Shown in pieces: positions 18,197 through 28,113 of a stretch of DNA of 64,000 nucleotides (position 1 is its first letter; every line of letters starts with the position of its first letter). A program made the translations under genes and the position numbers. Under the pieces are notes generated by a model that did no database searches, had not been told where the DNA came from, and saw nothing but the letters and a program-made list of their open reading frames with translations. Source of the stretch: Paraburkholderia sp. HP33-1 (GTDB taxonomy: Bacteria; Pseudomonadota; Gammaproteobacteria; Burkholderiales; Burkholderiaceae); the NCBI RefSeq assembly GCF_021390595.1, contig NZ_JAJEJR010000004.1:62001-126000 (forward strand), written 5' to 3'.

Positions 18197-18440
18197 GTGC
18201 TCGCCAGCCGTCGCGGCGTGGCGTTCAGCCTCGTCCGTCCGAACGGCACGGTCGAATGCCAGATCACGATCGCAGCACTGGAAGCGCATTTCTTGCTGGA
18301 ACCCCGGGCCACTGATGCCCGGATCCTGAAGATATTCCGGGACGGCCGGCCGCATCCGGGCGCAAGTTGCTTGCCCATCCGGCCGTCAATCTCGAACTGA
18401 CCCCTGACGTTTTCACGCTCGCCCCCGATACACGCACCCC
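18197..18440 (+). pseudogene. DUF1488-family protein, frameshifted (copy 1)
   Basis: From a GTG at 18197 the frame reads SRRGVAFSLVRPNGTVECQI then TIAALEAHFLLEPRATDARI and LKIFRDGR, the DUF1488 signature (small proteins of unknown function). Comparison with the copy at 24.3-24.6 kb shows that about 15 nt around GGACGG are altered or deleted here, after which the conserved LAHPAVNLELT continues in another frame. The two copies are clearly related at DNA level. Confidence 0.7.
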
Positions 18441-18647
18441 ACCCGTTCTCAAGTTGCTCGGCAGACCGGAGAGGCGTTACGTTTTCGCAGGCCACGGGTC
18501 GACATGCTGTGGACTAGCGCTCTCGTCGCGATACCGGCACGCTTTGTGATTTCCGTTGCGCGATGCCGCTCTCCCCGGTCTACTGGCGACATATCCGCTT
18601 CGCAAGAATCAGTGCAATCCGGCTTCGCGATAGTCGCCGCAAGCAGC

Positions 18648-21329
18648 TTATCGCGCGTCTTTTGCCGTCCTTTTTCCCGAAAGCGCGGAACATAGCGCCC
18701 GGTCCGCGTCGTCACCCATAGCACAATCCTTCGACGCCAACCAGGCGGCATGATGAAGCGAGACGCGCTCAATGTCTGTTATGGCGTCTCCATCAAGAGT
18801 CCACCCTAATGGTGCTGAAGTCAGCCCTCTTTCCACTCTCTTCGCCTTGTCGGCGTCCGACTCTCCCGCCGGGCCTTGTTTTTGCAATATTTCGAAGAGA
18901 ATTGGAGATGACAGCGACCAGCGAACGAGATGTCCCTCAGGAAGCCGTTTTGCCAGCGTCTCGACATTGTATCCCGCGCGTCCCGCGCGTGCGTTCTCAA
19001 AGATGCTTCCCGCTGCGAACAGCGTGCCTAAAGCCGAACCTGATTTAAAGCGATTCCCTTCAACGGTCGGAAGGTCCGCTTCCGGATTACTGGAAACGTA
19101 AACGACATAAATCCGCTCCATTCGGACCCCTGCCCGTACGAGTTCGTCGACCAGATAGGACAGGGCGTCGGCACCGGAATTGTCAATGTATCCGCCATCT
19201 GCGACAGCTACCGGAAAACCACGTGCACCACACACATCAGCGTTCATCAAAGGCCTCGGCGACCAGACACCGTCGTCCGAGCAGGCGACACCTACGGTAC
19301 TAACGATCGGAAACCTGGCGCTGTCCAATACCGCTGCAGCAAGTGGCTTCTGTTCATCCAGCAGGTGCTCACCGGGAAAGACACCGCCTGCGCTGGAGTT
19401 GACCGCAACCTTTCCATCAGACGCCGACGATGCATTGAGCAGCAGAAGAGGAAGATGGCCCGGCTGGGAATTCAGCGTCGCTACGCTGTCGTCAAAGGGG
19501 TTCCTGCTTGACTGAGTGCGCTCCCTTGAACGTAGTGAACCATATGCTTGCGACCAAAGATCGACCAGCAGGGAATCACGACTGTTGGCGTCCGTGCCAT
19601 TCCAGATCAGCGATTTCAGTAGATCCCATGCAAAGTATCGACTCGCCACAGGAGATACAAAATCGTTCTCGAAAAACGGCCTCATCCTGGCGACGGCTTC
19701 GCTCCCCGGCACTTGTGCCTGCCGTGCAGATACACCAAGACCATCCTTGAGTGAAGATTCCCACAGGGCCGCTCCAAGACTGCCCCCAGAAACGGCACTG
19801 ATTGCAAACACCCGGTCGCCAAAATGCCCATTAGTGATGGCGTCGGCGGCCGCTAGGCTATCTGCAACATGTGCCGCGGCCCTAATTCCTCCCCCGGCCG
19901 CAGCGATCAATAAGACGGGGGCGTCGGCGTACGTGTCTGCGCGATGGCTCTCCCAGGCTGTGATGAAGGGCGAAAGCGAGCGCCTTTCAAAAAAACTGCG
20001 GTCTTTATGGCCGCTAGCCGCTGCGCGTGCGCCGTCCGCAGCGAAATCGAGGTCGGGACCTAGTTGGCTCAGTGTTCGGAGGCCCACCACGACCGATAGT
20101 ATGGCCACGGCTATCAAAGCAACCTTCACGAAAAGGACGCGACGAAGCGACACGACCGAAAGCAGCACCCCGCCCGCTGCGACGGGCATAATGAGCGCCA
20201 CGAGCCGTGCGTGCCAACCCTGTAGTCCAAGGACAGCGACCAGAATGAAGGCAGGCCAAGCGTAGGCCAGCAATCTTTTCGTGCGATTCGTACTTCGCGG
20301 GAGCTGTCGACGTTCCCTTTGAACAGGCGAAAGTCGAAGCAGCACGAACCCAATTGCGGCGGGCCACAACCAGAGAAACAGCGTTAGAAAAAACATAGCG
20401 CCGGAGGCCGTCTCGTCCGTTGGCAACACTAGGTGCAGCCGTTGACCGAACGGCCCCACAACCCCAGAAGCCCACGCCACCATGACGGCGACCAGCGAGG
20501 ATGCGGTCCTTCTAGCGACGAATCGCTCGTAGTAATACGCAGCCAACGGCACCATTACCATGGCGATTGAGAGCAACGGGCTGTTGCGCTTTCCAGTGTA
20601 GGCCGATGCAAGTACCCATATGAAGCAAACCAGAAGCGACCCAGGCGACTTCCCTGGCAAAACCGACGTCATCGCAAGGAATATAAATACAACTACAAAG
20701 GCGCCGACAGAGGACGCGTCAATCAACGTCACATTCCTCTCTGTCGCGAATGGCAGCAACCCAAGGGCAGACCACATGATGGTACATCCCACCATACCCA
20801 CCATCCGCGCGACATTTTCACTTTCAATGAGCCACTTCCTGCGCAATTGGGGAGACACATCGAAAGAACGCAAGTCCCGCCTTACGCTTCGACGCAGTGG
20901 ACGAAGCTCTGCCTGAAAGTGACGCCAAGAGACGATCGCGAAAAGCGTGTTTACTCCGGCCCACCCGAGCACCTGAATCAAGTCGCGTCGATATCCGGAC
21001 TGCAATGTCCCGGGGTACAAGGCATGGAACAGCCGCCTAGACAAAGCTACAGACTGTCCTGGAATGGACAACACGCCATAAATTGCGAGCGTGACCACGC
21101 CGATTGGTACAAGTGCACACAACGCCCGTACGACCGCGATACGAGAAGGGCGGAAGAATATGCGCTGAAGTCCTGTCAGGACGTCATTGACCGAGCCAGA
21201 CAGGGTAAAAAGCAGAGGCGCGGCCAACAACATAAACGGTACGTGAATCGTCCACTCTGGCATTAGTTGAAGCCAGGTCAGGAACCACTCCACGGATTTC
21301 CATAGAGGATCAAAAAGCAATTTTGACAC
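18648..21329 (-). CDS. Large membrane-anchored patatin-like phospholipase
   Basis: 893 aa from a GTG at 21329 (weak ribosome-binding site). The N-terminal half (to about residue 430) contains roughly ten hydrophobic segments, e.g. FMLLAAPLLFTL, VVTLAIYGVL, AFVVVFIFLAM and LFLWLWPAAIGFVLL. The C-terminal half is a patatin domain: oxyanion loop AAAGGGIRAA near residue 477, nucleophile elbow AVSGGSLG near 511, and catalytic aspartate in ADGGYIDNSG near 710. It would cleave acyl chains at the inner membrane. It has no obvious partners: the flanks are mobile-element remnants. Patatin domains also serve as effectors in some anti-phage systems, but no nucleotide-signalling gene is nearby. Probably acquired by transfer. 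Confidence 0.88.
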   Translation of the reverse strand: MSKLLFDPLWKSVEWFLTWLQLMPEWTIHVPFMLLAAPLLFTLSGSVNDVLTGLQRIFFRPSRIAVVRALCALVPIGVVTLAIYGVLSIPGQSVALSRRLFHALYPGTLQSGYRRDLIQVLGWAGVNTLFAIVSWRHFQAELRPLRRSVRRDLRSFDVSPQLRRKWLIESENVARMVGMVGCTIMWSALGLLPFATERNVTLIDASSVGAFVVVFIFLAMTSVLPGKSPGSLLVCFIWVLASAYTGKRNSPLLSIAMVMVPLAAYYYERFVARRTASSLVAVMVAWASGVVGPFGQRLHLVLPTDETASGAMFFLTLFLWLWPAAIGFVLLRLSPVQRERRQLPRSTNRTKRLLAYAWPAFILVAVLGLQGWHARLVALIMPVAAGGVLLSVVSLRRVLFVKVALIAVAILSVVVGLRTLSQLGPDLDFAADGARAAASGHKDRSFFERRSLSPFITAWESHRADTYADAPVLLIAAAGGGIRAAAHVADSLAAADAITNGHFGDRVFAISAVSGGSLGAALWESSLKDGLGVSARQAQVPGSEAVARMRPFFENDFVSPVASRYFAWDLLKSLIWNGTDANSRDSLLVDLWSQAYGSLRSRERTQSSRNPFDDSVATLNSQPGHLPLLLLNASSASDGKVAVNSSAGGVFPGEHLLDEQKPLAAAVLDSARFPIVSTVGVACSDDGVWSPRPLMNADVCGARGFPVAVADGGYIDNSGADALSYLVDELVRAGVRMERIYVVYVSSNPEADLPTVEGNRFKSGSALGTLFAAGSIFENARAGRAGYNVETLAKRLPEGHLVRWSLSSPILFEILQKQGPAGESDADKAKRVERGLTSAPLGWTLDGDAITDIERVSLHHAAWLASKDCAMGDDADRALCSALSGKRTAKDAR

Positions 21330-22019
21330 GTCAAGTATTTATCCAAGGGCTAAAAATCGTATCCACATCAACCTCGTAATCACGAACGAACGGCGCATTG
21401 AAGCTCAATCCGCAACTCCTACGAATCCGTGGTTCGAGGGCATTTTGATTTTCAACGCACCGATATTCAGATGCGTTGGGTTATTACAGGAAGAAGCCGC
21501 ACTCTTTCAGAGTGTGTGGGTCGATATCGGAGGGGTTCTTACAATAATCATCGCCTTGTCGGCAAGCCTGCTCATATCGATTGCCAACGTCTAACGTCAA
21601 CCCAAGAATGCAGTGGCAGACGTCTAACGCCGCGAGAGAAAGAGGTTTGAGGCTTCAGCGATTAACTCAGAGAGGGCCAACCGCATCCCCGCACCAACGC
21701 TTGATATCCGCGTAGCCCGTCTCCTGAGTCCGCCAGTTGAGATCCTCCGCTTGGCGCGAAAGCAGCTGATTGACTGCCGCTTCACCCAACAGATGGATAT
21801 ACGACTGAACCTGACACTTTACGCTCGCGCGCAAATGCATTATCGGCAGCGTGGCTCAAAGCTTTACCGTCCCCTTCCGCCGAGCTCCCTGATCACCGTG
21901 GCCTCAAATCGCACGCGCAATTTGCGCATAGCCTTGTCTGGAACGACAACCTACAGGAGGTCGCGCACTTGCGTTTGCTATCCATCGAACTTCCAAGACG
22001 CGGCGTCCTTCTGGAGGCG
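21330..22019. other. Intergenic stretch, nothing recognised
   Basis: No frame in this stretch has a family match that I can see. Two weak segments read like broken hypothetical genes but cannot be assigned. Confidence 0.4.
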
Positions 22020-22342
22020 GCCGCGAACGTCACCTGATGTGCAGGGTAGTAAGTCGCACTGTGCACCGCTGCGTAATGGGCCGGATGCGCAGGGTTGAGG
22101 GCGAGGTTGACGGTTTTTACGCCGTAAGATTTTCTACCACCCATGATCACGTCACCCACTGGAATCAACAGCGATTTACCACGCGACGCAGGGGCGTCCC
22201 TCGACCCGATCTCGTCGAACCAGGCGTCGGCGCGCACGATCGCATACTTCACGCCATCGACGATGACATATGTCTCTATGCTGCCAAGCTGGTAGATGTT
22301 GTCCTTGACGTCGATTGCCACAAAGGACACTTCCTCGGCCAA
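22020..22342 (-). CDS. Hypothetical protein, possibly truncated
   Basis: From a TTG at 22342 the frame encodes EEVSFVAIDVKDNIYQLGSI and then VIVDGVKYAIVRADAWFDEI, a plausible beta-rich globular domain, and continues to about SMDS, after which the sequence becomes low in coding character and runs to a stop at 21893. I do not know the family. The 3' end may have been replaced by insertion. Confidence 0.35.
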
Positions 22343-22436
22343 TACCGACGCTAGTGTGTGGGCAGATCAAATCAGCGGCATACCGCCGCCGTTTCGAGAA
22401 ATCCGTACGCGTGCCTTATCCGGACCTGTCGCAGCA

Positions 22437-22634
22437 TCACTGGATCGCCCAGCGTTGCGGCGCCTCGATCGCGCCCGCGTCGGAGGGAGAATCGCCGAGG
22501 TCGCCCGAATACTTCAGCTCTACGGCATCTTCGCCTGCCGAGACGCGACGATAAATTTTTGCGCGTGCGCAGCAACGGCGGCCTTCATCGAGAGGCAAAA
22601 CATCGGTGTGAAACTCCTCGTAGTCGAATTGCAT
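22437..22634 (-). CDS. Small acidic hypothetical protein, early stop
   Basis: 65 aa beginning MQFDYEEFHTDVLPLDEGRR, followed by ARAKIYRRV and DLGDSPSDAGAIEAPQRWAI. It resembles a class of short Burkholderiales proteins whose C-terminus continues as a helix; here a TGA follows WAIQ and the same frame continues CCDRSG, suggesting one nonsense mutation near the end. Function unknown. Confidence 0.45.
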   Translation of the reverse strand: MQFDYEEFHTDVLPLDEGRRCCARAKIYRRVSAGEDAVELKYSGDLGDSPSDAGAIEAPQRWAIQ

Positions 22635-22639
22635 GGTTG

Positions 22640-23247
22640 CCTCTGAAAAGGTGTGCTGCTCATCACGCTGGATAGGCCGCAGCCACGCGGATGCGTCTGG
22701 ACCTATGTTTTCGAGCTAGTTTCGGTAGTCAAAGGCGCGACAAATGAAAAAATCCACCTTCGTCAGCCTGGGATTCGACCTCATCGAAGGCAAAACGGGC
22801 GACGGCTTGCTAACCGATGCCGACAATACCGATAGCGTGACTGGCGCCCGGTATGGGGATACCCAGTTCCCGCCCGGACCATGACAACGTCATGTCGCTG
22901 AACGAAGTCCAGCGGTGCAAACTGGCGAGTCCCTTCAACGAGCGCTTACTCGGCGCTCACAGAAGTGAGGCAGCATACGCGTCCTCGCTCGCCGCGAAGT
23001 CCATCGGGTGACGTTCGATGTTGACCCGGATCCCAGCCCACACCTGGCAGGTTTGGACCTGTCAGTCCATACGCGCGAGGTTATGAAGGAGCGAATCTTT
23101 TACTCCTGCGTAACGCGAGGCCGTTCAGTCAGTCAGCCCCGCCGGTAAGCTTCTAGATGCCCGCAATGTTGAAATGAATCGGCAGCGTCACGAAACGGAT
23201 CAGTGGGAGTCAAATGCATTGGCAGGCTCCCGGAAACGCTCACCTTC
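22640..23247. other. Intergenic stretch before second integrase
   Basis: A 44-codon frame from ATG 22744 (MKKSTFVSLGFDLIEG) is the only piece with a normal start; it has no recognised family. Otherwise nothing is seen. Confidence 0.3.
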
Positions 23248-24195
23248 ATGTCGAACTCGCCGCCTAGCCGCACCGTCGCGCTGCAGCCCGCCCCGCTGGA
23301 AACGCTCGCGATTCTCACGGCGCTCGACGGCCGCGCGCAGATTGCCGTAGCGAATGATCTCGAGGCGATCTGCGCGTGGCTCGCGCGCCTTGCCAACAAA
23401 CCGGCGACCTTCGACAGCGACGGCAGGGAGGCCGAACGGCTGCTGCTCTGGTCGCTCGTGCAGTTCGGCAAGGCGCTGTCGCCGGACTGCCCGCGCATCA
23501 CCCGCTATCTCGAGCCGGCGTTGTGGCAGGAGGTTAAGGATCACATCCCGTCAATGCCGCAGAAAACCCAGCGAGACCACGCGGACTTTTACCGCGTGCG
23601 ATGGCTCCTCACCCTGCTGTATCTGGGCCGCCTACGCGTCGGCGAGGTCGGCGGCAATATTATGGGCCAGTTCTTCGTGCGGCGCTATGCGGATAGCACG
23701 ATGCGCTGGTGGCTGACCGTACACGGCGAGGACGATAGGGAACGCCTAGTGCCGGCAACCCGCGAACTGACGACGGAACTCTCACGCGACCGGCAATCGT
23801 TGGGGACGACCGCCCTGCCCTCGCCCAGCGAGGCTATGCCGCTCGTGCTCCCGATCGGCAACACAACAGAGCCGCAACGGAAGAAAACGGAAGGCCTGTC
23901 GCTAAGGCCGTTGACGCGGGCGATCGTCACGGAGTTGTCTGCGGGCGCGGCATCTCCGCTGCGTGAACGCGGTGAAGCGTGCGCGGCATCCGCCGACCTG
24001 TTTGAGCAGGCCTCGGAGCACTGGCTGCGGCACTGCGCCCGGTCGCGCATGGCCGATCGACAGGTGGACATCGGGCCCGTGCGCGATAACCTCGGCCACG
24101 CGTCGCTGACGACGAGCCTGCATCTGCACGTCGACGGCGATCGCCGGCACTCTGAGACCGACGAAAAGCACTGCATCGACGGGCGAGACCCGTGA
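23248..24195 (+). pseudogene. Degenerate tyrosine recombinase lacking its tyrosine
   Basis: 315 aa from ATG 23248. It parallels the integrase at 16324 but lacks the DUF3701 extension and most of the core-binding domain. Catalytic boxes: Arg I is kept in LGRLRVGEVGG, HWLRH keeps His/Arg II, and RDNLGHASLTTS keeps His III, but the position of the nucleophile is histidine (SLHLH, codon CAT at about 24120) where the intact copy has SIYLH. A single T-to-C change in a tyrosine codon would explain this. The protein should not cleave DNA. A DUF1488 remnant follows, as in copy 1. Confidence 0.75.
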
Positions 24196-24332
24196 GGTTG
24201 TCGGGCATGAATTCCGTCGCACGGGGCTGGATCCAAAATAACGCTACGGTTCGCAAACCGCACCGCCTTTGCAAGAATCCTTGTATCGCGTGTTGTGCGT
24301 GGCCACCCCTGCCCTGCCATGGAAACCCTTGA

Positions 24333-24587
24333 ACTCGACCGCAGGAGCTCGCGAATCGCCGCGGCGTCGCGTTTGGTCTTGTACGTCAGCACAATACCGT
24401 TGAATGCCTGATCACAATCGCGGCGCTGGAAGCGTATTTCTGGCTTGAACCCTGGGCCAGTGACGCGCGGATCCTGAAGATATTCCGGGACGGATACGGC
24501 CGCATCCGGGAGATGGCAGAGCCCAAGTCGCTTGCCCATCCGGCGACGCATCTTGAGCTGACAGCCGACGATTTCGCGCGACTGTGA
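24333..24587 (+). pseudogene. DUF1488-family protein, 5'-truncated (copy 2)
   Basis: The frame reads RRGVAFGLVRQHNTVECLIT, then IAALEAYFWLEPWASDARI, LKIFRDGYGRIREMAE and SLAHPATHLELTADDF before TGA at 24585-24587. No start codon lies between the upstream in-frame stop (24330) and the conserved region, so the 5' end is lost. This copy preserves the middle part deleted in the copy at 18.2 kb. Confidence 0.7.
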
Positions 24588-25120
24588 GCAGATGATGCGA
24601 AGCGTTGCCTGCCGCGGTTTGGCGCCTGGGGGCAAACGGTGTTGGTCCCGGCAAATTGCACCGTCCCGATGTCACCGGTTCAAGTCGGCGATCATCGATG
24701 CGCGAAGCGCACCGGGATGCTCTGTTATCGGGTCGTCGGCGAACGGGCCGCCGCGGCGACGGCATCAGTGGGTTACTGTTCCCTTCATGTGTGTTTCCGC
24801 TCACGAAACCCCGTGAATCGCAGGTCAGCATCCCCCTCCCGTCACAATGAAGCGAAAGGCAGCGAGCGAGACTCGAGCGAACGCTTTCCAGACGAAAGAG
24901 AATCGAGGTCGGAGTCGATCTGTCGGAGACGCGTGAGGAGTGCCGCTGCGGTTCTGCAAGCCGGTTTGTGGCGGAGCGGACCGGAGTCGCTTGCGTGACT
25001 GACCGTTAGTTGCACCCAATCACCTATATTGGCTCATTGAATATCCGCGACGGCGGCGATATGCTTCGCCGCTGAACGGATCCGCGTCAATAAACTCGGT
25101 ACGGAATGAAGGGCAACACA
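24588..25120. other. Intergenic region, no gene seen
   Basis: Frames on both strands are short and lack recognisable motifs. The stretch separates the integrase remnant from the SET-domain gene. Confidence 0.4.
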
Positions 25121-25564
25121 ATGCGACTGCGACGTATCACAGCACGGCGATCACCGGTGCACGGCAAGGGGTTGTTTGCATTGCGGCCGATCGCCGCTGG
25201 CGAGCGACTGATCGAATACAAGGGCGAAGTCACAACCTGGCGTCGTGCGTCCGCTCGCCAGCAATCGGCTGCCGGACATACCTTCGTGTTCGGCCTGACC
25301 AGCGGACGCGTGATCGATGGCAGCCGCGGCGGGAACGGTGCCCGTTTCCTCAACCATGCCTGCATGCCCAACTGCGAAGCCATTGAGGTCGGCGACCGGG
25401 TGTTCATTTACGCGCTCGTCGCCGTCGCTGCGGGTGAGGAACTGTTCATCGACTACGGCCTTACCGTCGACGACGAGGTCACCGAAGAGGTGCGCGCCCA
25501 GTACTCATGTCGTTGTGGCACTTCGGCGTGCAGGCAGTCGATGCTAAGCGCAGGTCAGCCATAG
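25121..25564 (+). CDS. SET-domain protein (putative lysine methyltransferase)
   Basis: 147 aa; ATG 25121 is preferred over 25106 because GAAGGG lies 7 nt upstream. The SET core is complete: HGKGLFAL at the N-terminus, ARFLNHACMPNCEA (the NHSCxPN AdoMet pocket, with Ala for Ser), GEELFIDYG (the catalytic tyrosine loop) and a post-SET-like SCRCGTSACR with zinc-binding cysteines. It would transfer methyl groups from AdoMet to a protein lysine. No histone-like target is adjacent, though lysine-rich HU/H1-like proteins occur at 35-47 kb. Single-domain SET proteins are scattered in Burkholderiales. Confidence 0.9.
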   Translation: MRLRRITARRSPVHGKGLFALRPIAAGERLIEYKGEVTTWRRASARQQSAAGHTFVFGLTSGRVIDGSRGGNGARFLNHACMPNCEAIEVGDRVFIYALVAVAAGEELFIDYGLTVDDEVTEEVRAQYSCRCGTSACRQSMLSAGQP

Positions 25565-25970
25565 CGACCGTGGCCTTTCCGCTTCCTTTGCAGTCTGCTT
25601 CGATACCCGCTTCGTCATACGCGCTCGTCTGGCGTTGCGCTGCGGCTGATGCGGAGAGCACCAACTAATGCCGATTGTCGGACTCACAGCCACTGGACGT
25701 GCCGTAAAAGCTTCAACGGCAGGTACCGGAGGCAGTCCGGTCATCGGGGGCCGCTCCAACAAATGACACGTCTGCCCGAACGCGCTGGCACGGAGGTACG
25801 CCCTGCAAAGGGCTATTGCTCATCTTCGTCGACCGCGAGTAAGACACGATTTCGTAAAGACTGTTGTGCTCTCCGAAGGGTGTTCCAGCAGATCGCGCAA
25901 CAACCGAGTTTGAGGAACGCTTCGTCCACGTCAACGCGACATTCGAAGCGAATTCCAGACCAAAAATAAT
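25565..25970. other. Intergenic region, no gene seen
   Basis: Only shadow frames are present; no motif, hairpin or coding signal was recognised. Confidence 0.35.
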
Positions 25971-26831
25971 CTATCCCTGCACCGTGATTGCATTTGGTCG
26001 AGTGTCGCTTCGAGATAGTCCGTCGATAACAGTCACACCCCACGCACCTTGCGGTGTCTGACCTGTCACTTCGATGTTGCACTTTACTAGTGAATCATTT
26101 GACACGACCTCGGTTGCAGATATTTGGTCGGAGCCTTTGACAAACTTTACGGCTTTTACGGTATTTAGATTATCCCCTGTGACACTCACGTTGTACTGTC
26201 CGGGTGTCGACACCGACAGCGGCTTGTCCGACGTAACACTGCGGACGATGGGCGGCATCTTCGCACCATCAGATACCGCACCCACGGCGCCGGACTTTGA
26301 TCCAAAATAAAAGCTTGACACAGCGGTGACCAAAGTTCCAACAAGAACGAGCAGTTGCTTGGCGAAATCGCCACTCGTTTGATTAGAAGGGTCTCGATAG
26401 GTGACTTTGTACTTCCCCGCATCCATCGTTACAACTATATCGGTCATGCTTTTGTTATTGATTAAAAACTCGGTTTTCTGTTGTTCGTTCAATTCTCCAA
26501 TCGAACGAGCCTCGCCGAGATTTAAGCTTTCAAATAGGAAAACTGACAGGATCGCGAACAGTACTACAAGGGACAGCGCAATTACGGCTCGAACTGAACC
26601 CTCAGGCAGCGCTAGTGCTTGCGATTTGTCGGATAGTCCAAAGGTGCCGAATGCAAGCGAAACAAGCGCCAAGGTCGCAAGTAAGACGACGACACCTGAA
26701 ATCGCAAGTACCGGCAACCTCACCTCGAGCCCAGAACTTTCCCACAAACGAGCGACGGCCGCAATGCAACCCAGAAGGAGTGCGACGGCTATTAAAACGG
26801 TCAGCAATGTAAAAACCAGTTGTTTTGTCAT
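25971..26831 (-). CDS. Inner-membrane protein with C-terminal IPT/TIG-like domain
   Basis: 286 aa. Two hydrophobic helices lie near the N-terminus (VFTLLTVLIAVALLLG, LPVLAISGVVVLLATL), then the segment LPEGSVRAVIALSLVVLFAI containing a third, and a fourth at about 155-175 (LLVLVGTLVTAVSSFYFG). The C-terminal 90 residues (from IVRSVTSDKPLSVS) look like an immunoglobulin-like IPT/TIG fold ending RPNAITVQG. The E-G-S-V-R-A helix recurs in uncharacterised membrane proteins. It is transcribed divergently from the lipoprotein genes, from a shared 790-bp intergenic region. Confidence 0.7.
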   Translation of the reverse strand: MTKQLVFTLLTVLIAVALLLGCIAAVARLWESSGLEVRLPVLAISGVVVLLATLALVSLAFGTFGLSDKSQALALPEGSVRAVIALSLVVLFAILSVFLFESLNLGEARSIGELNEQQKTEFLINNKSMTDIVVTMDAGKYKVTYRDPSNQTSGDFAKQLLVLVGTLVTAVSSFYFGSKSGAVGAVSDGAKMPPIVRSVTSDKPLSVSTPGQYNVSVTGDNLNTVKAVKFVKGSDQISATEVVSNDSLVKCNIEVTGQTPQGAWGVTVIDGLSRSDTRPNAITVQG

Positions 26832-27624
26832 GATCCACCCAACATATTTACAAGTAAAAAAACATCTTCAATGGAATTTGCATCTCCGCTTAATTCTTCT
26901 TGGACGATAACTCGTAGTAGAAGTAACTACGACTCAAGGTCACATCGAAATATGCTCAATGGCTTTGAAATATAGTCTCCAGCCTGCAGCAATCCGAGAA
27001 ATATAATCTACGAGTGTGGGGCAGCGCACATCATCTGGACCTTAGATCAGGTCGAATAGTTTTGAGCGATGCGCGTTTGTAGCACTTCTCAAGTTCGAGG
27101 ATAGCGAACAAATCGAAGTGTCCGGCAAGGAGAAAGGCACCCGGATGGATCTTTTCGGGTAGCCGCCAAGTTGTTGGTCGCCCTCCCACTAATCGTTGCT
27201 AGTGCCTCAAGTTTGGCCGCGAGTTCATCGGCCTCTTCTTTGGCCGCATGTTCTTCCAGCCAAGCCGCATGAGTCCAGCAGCTTCGAGCTCATCCGAAGT
27301 TGTCGCGAGTTGTAGTTGGTTTGTTCGTCGGTCCAGTAACAGATTGGGGAAACAGCACCGCCACCTGAATCTAGCGCGGTTATACGGATCAACATGTGTA
27401 GGCGGGAATTGAAATAAATAGAATTTCGAACGAACAGTGCGAGTTGTGCCGATCGAACCGGCGGCGAGAAGTGGGCATACAACTCCTTGAAAGATCGGTT
27501 TTGCGTCGGAGGATGGATCGACCTTTCATCGGCACTAGTACCTCTATTTTTTACGGAAGTGTGCATGTAGAGCAACCTCACCGAGAATTCACTGGACCTT
27601 TTCAATGACTGTCACGGGTGTCGT
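26832..27624. other. Divergent intergenic region
   Basis: AT-richer than its flanks. A 126-codon minus-strand frame at 27225-27605 has no recognisable feature and no good start site; I do not count it as a gene. The region probably holds the promoters of the membrane protein (leftward) and the lipoprotein operon (rightward). Confidence 0.4.
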
Positions 27625-28113
27625 ATGAAGTGTCTAACAATTCTGCTAATACTACTACTGGGTGGTTGCGCCGCAAACGTCACCCACGAATTGGAGAACG
27701 CCAATTCATCTGGACTACGCTATTACGAAAGCGCTCCATACTTGCTGGTCTATTCTGACGGAAAGGGTGGCTTGGTTTGGCAAGTGATCTTCCTGCCAGA
27801 TCAAAGCCACGTCATGGTAGCCAGTCCAGAAATATGGGGTGGCCGCACTCAAATGGCGCTCAAATTCCAGAATGGCATTCTCACGACAGCGACAACTGTC
27901 GGCGACACTACCGTTGTGTCGAAAGCCATCCTCGCTGCCGTGCAGAGCGCATTGCCGCTGATTGCCAAGGCTGCGCTTGAGGGGCCACCCGAAAGTTTGT
28001 TCCCGGCACCGTCGATCTACAAAATCGTCGTAAAAGACGACATCATCAGTTTCCTCGGCGGCCGAGGGGATAAAGACATAGCGGTGCCTCTCAACACTGG
28101 AGCGGGCCAATGA
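27625..28113 (+). CDS. Small lipoprotein, paralogue of the next gene
   Basis: 162 aa. Signal peptide with lipobox LLGG-C at residues 12-15 gives a lipid-anchored mature protein. The segment GLRYYESAPYLLVYSD, then VIFLPDQSHVMVASP, and VGDTTVVSKAI aligns with GQRYYLPKPAIQVVP, LYLPDKSHSYAID, and QGDTTAVSQQA in the next protein, so the two share a domain. It overlaps the next gene by 4 nt (ATGA). Function unknown; the envelope location and pairing suggest a two-component lipoprotein complex. Confidence 0.8.
   Translation: MKCLTILLILLLGGCAANVTHELENANSSGLRYYESAPYLLVYSDGKGGLVWQVIFLPDQSHVMVASPEIWGGRTQMALKFQNGILTTATTVGDTTVVSKAILAAVQSALPLIAKAALEGPPESLFPAPSIYKIVVKDDIISFLGGRGDKDIAVPLNTGAGQ

Noticed and set aside
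27225..27605. 126-codon minus-strand frame
   Set aside because: No ribosome-binding site, no family resemblance and irregular composition in an AT-rich divergent promoter region.
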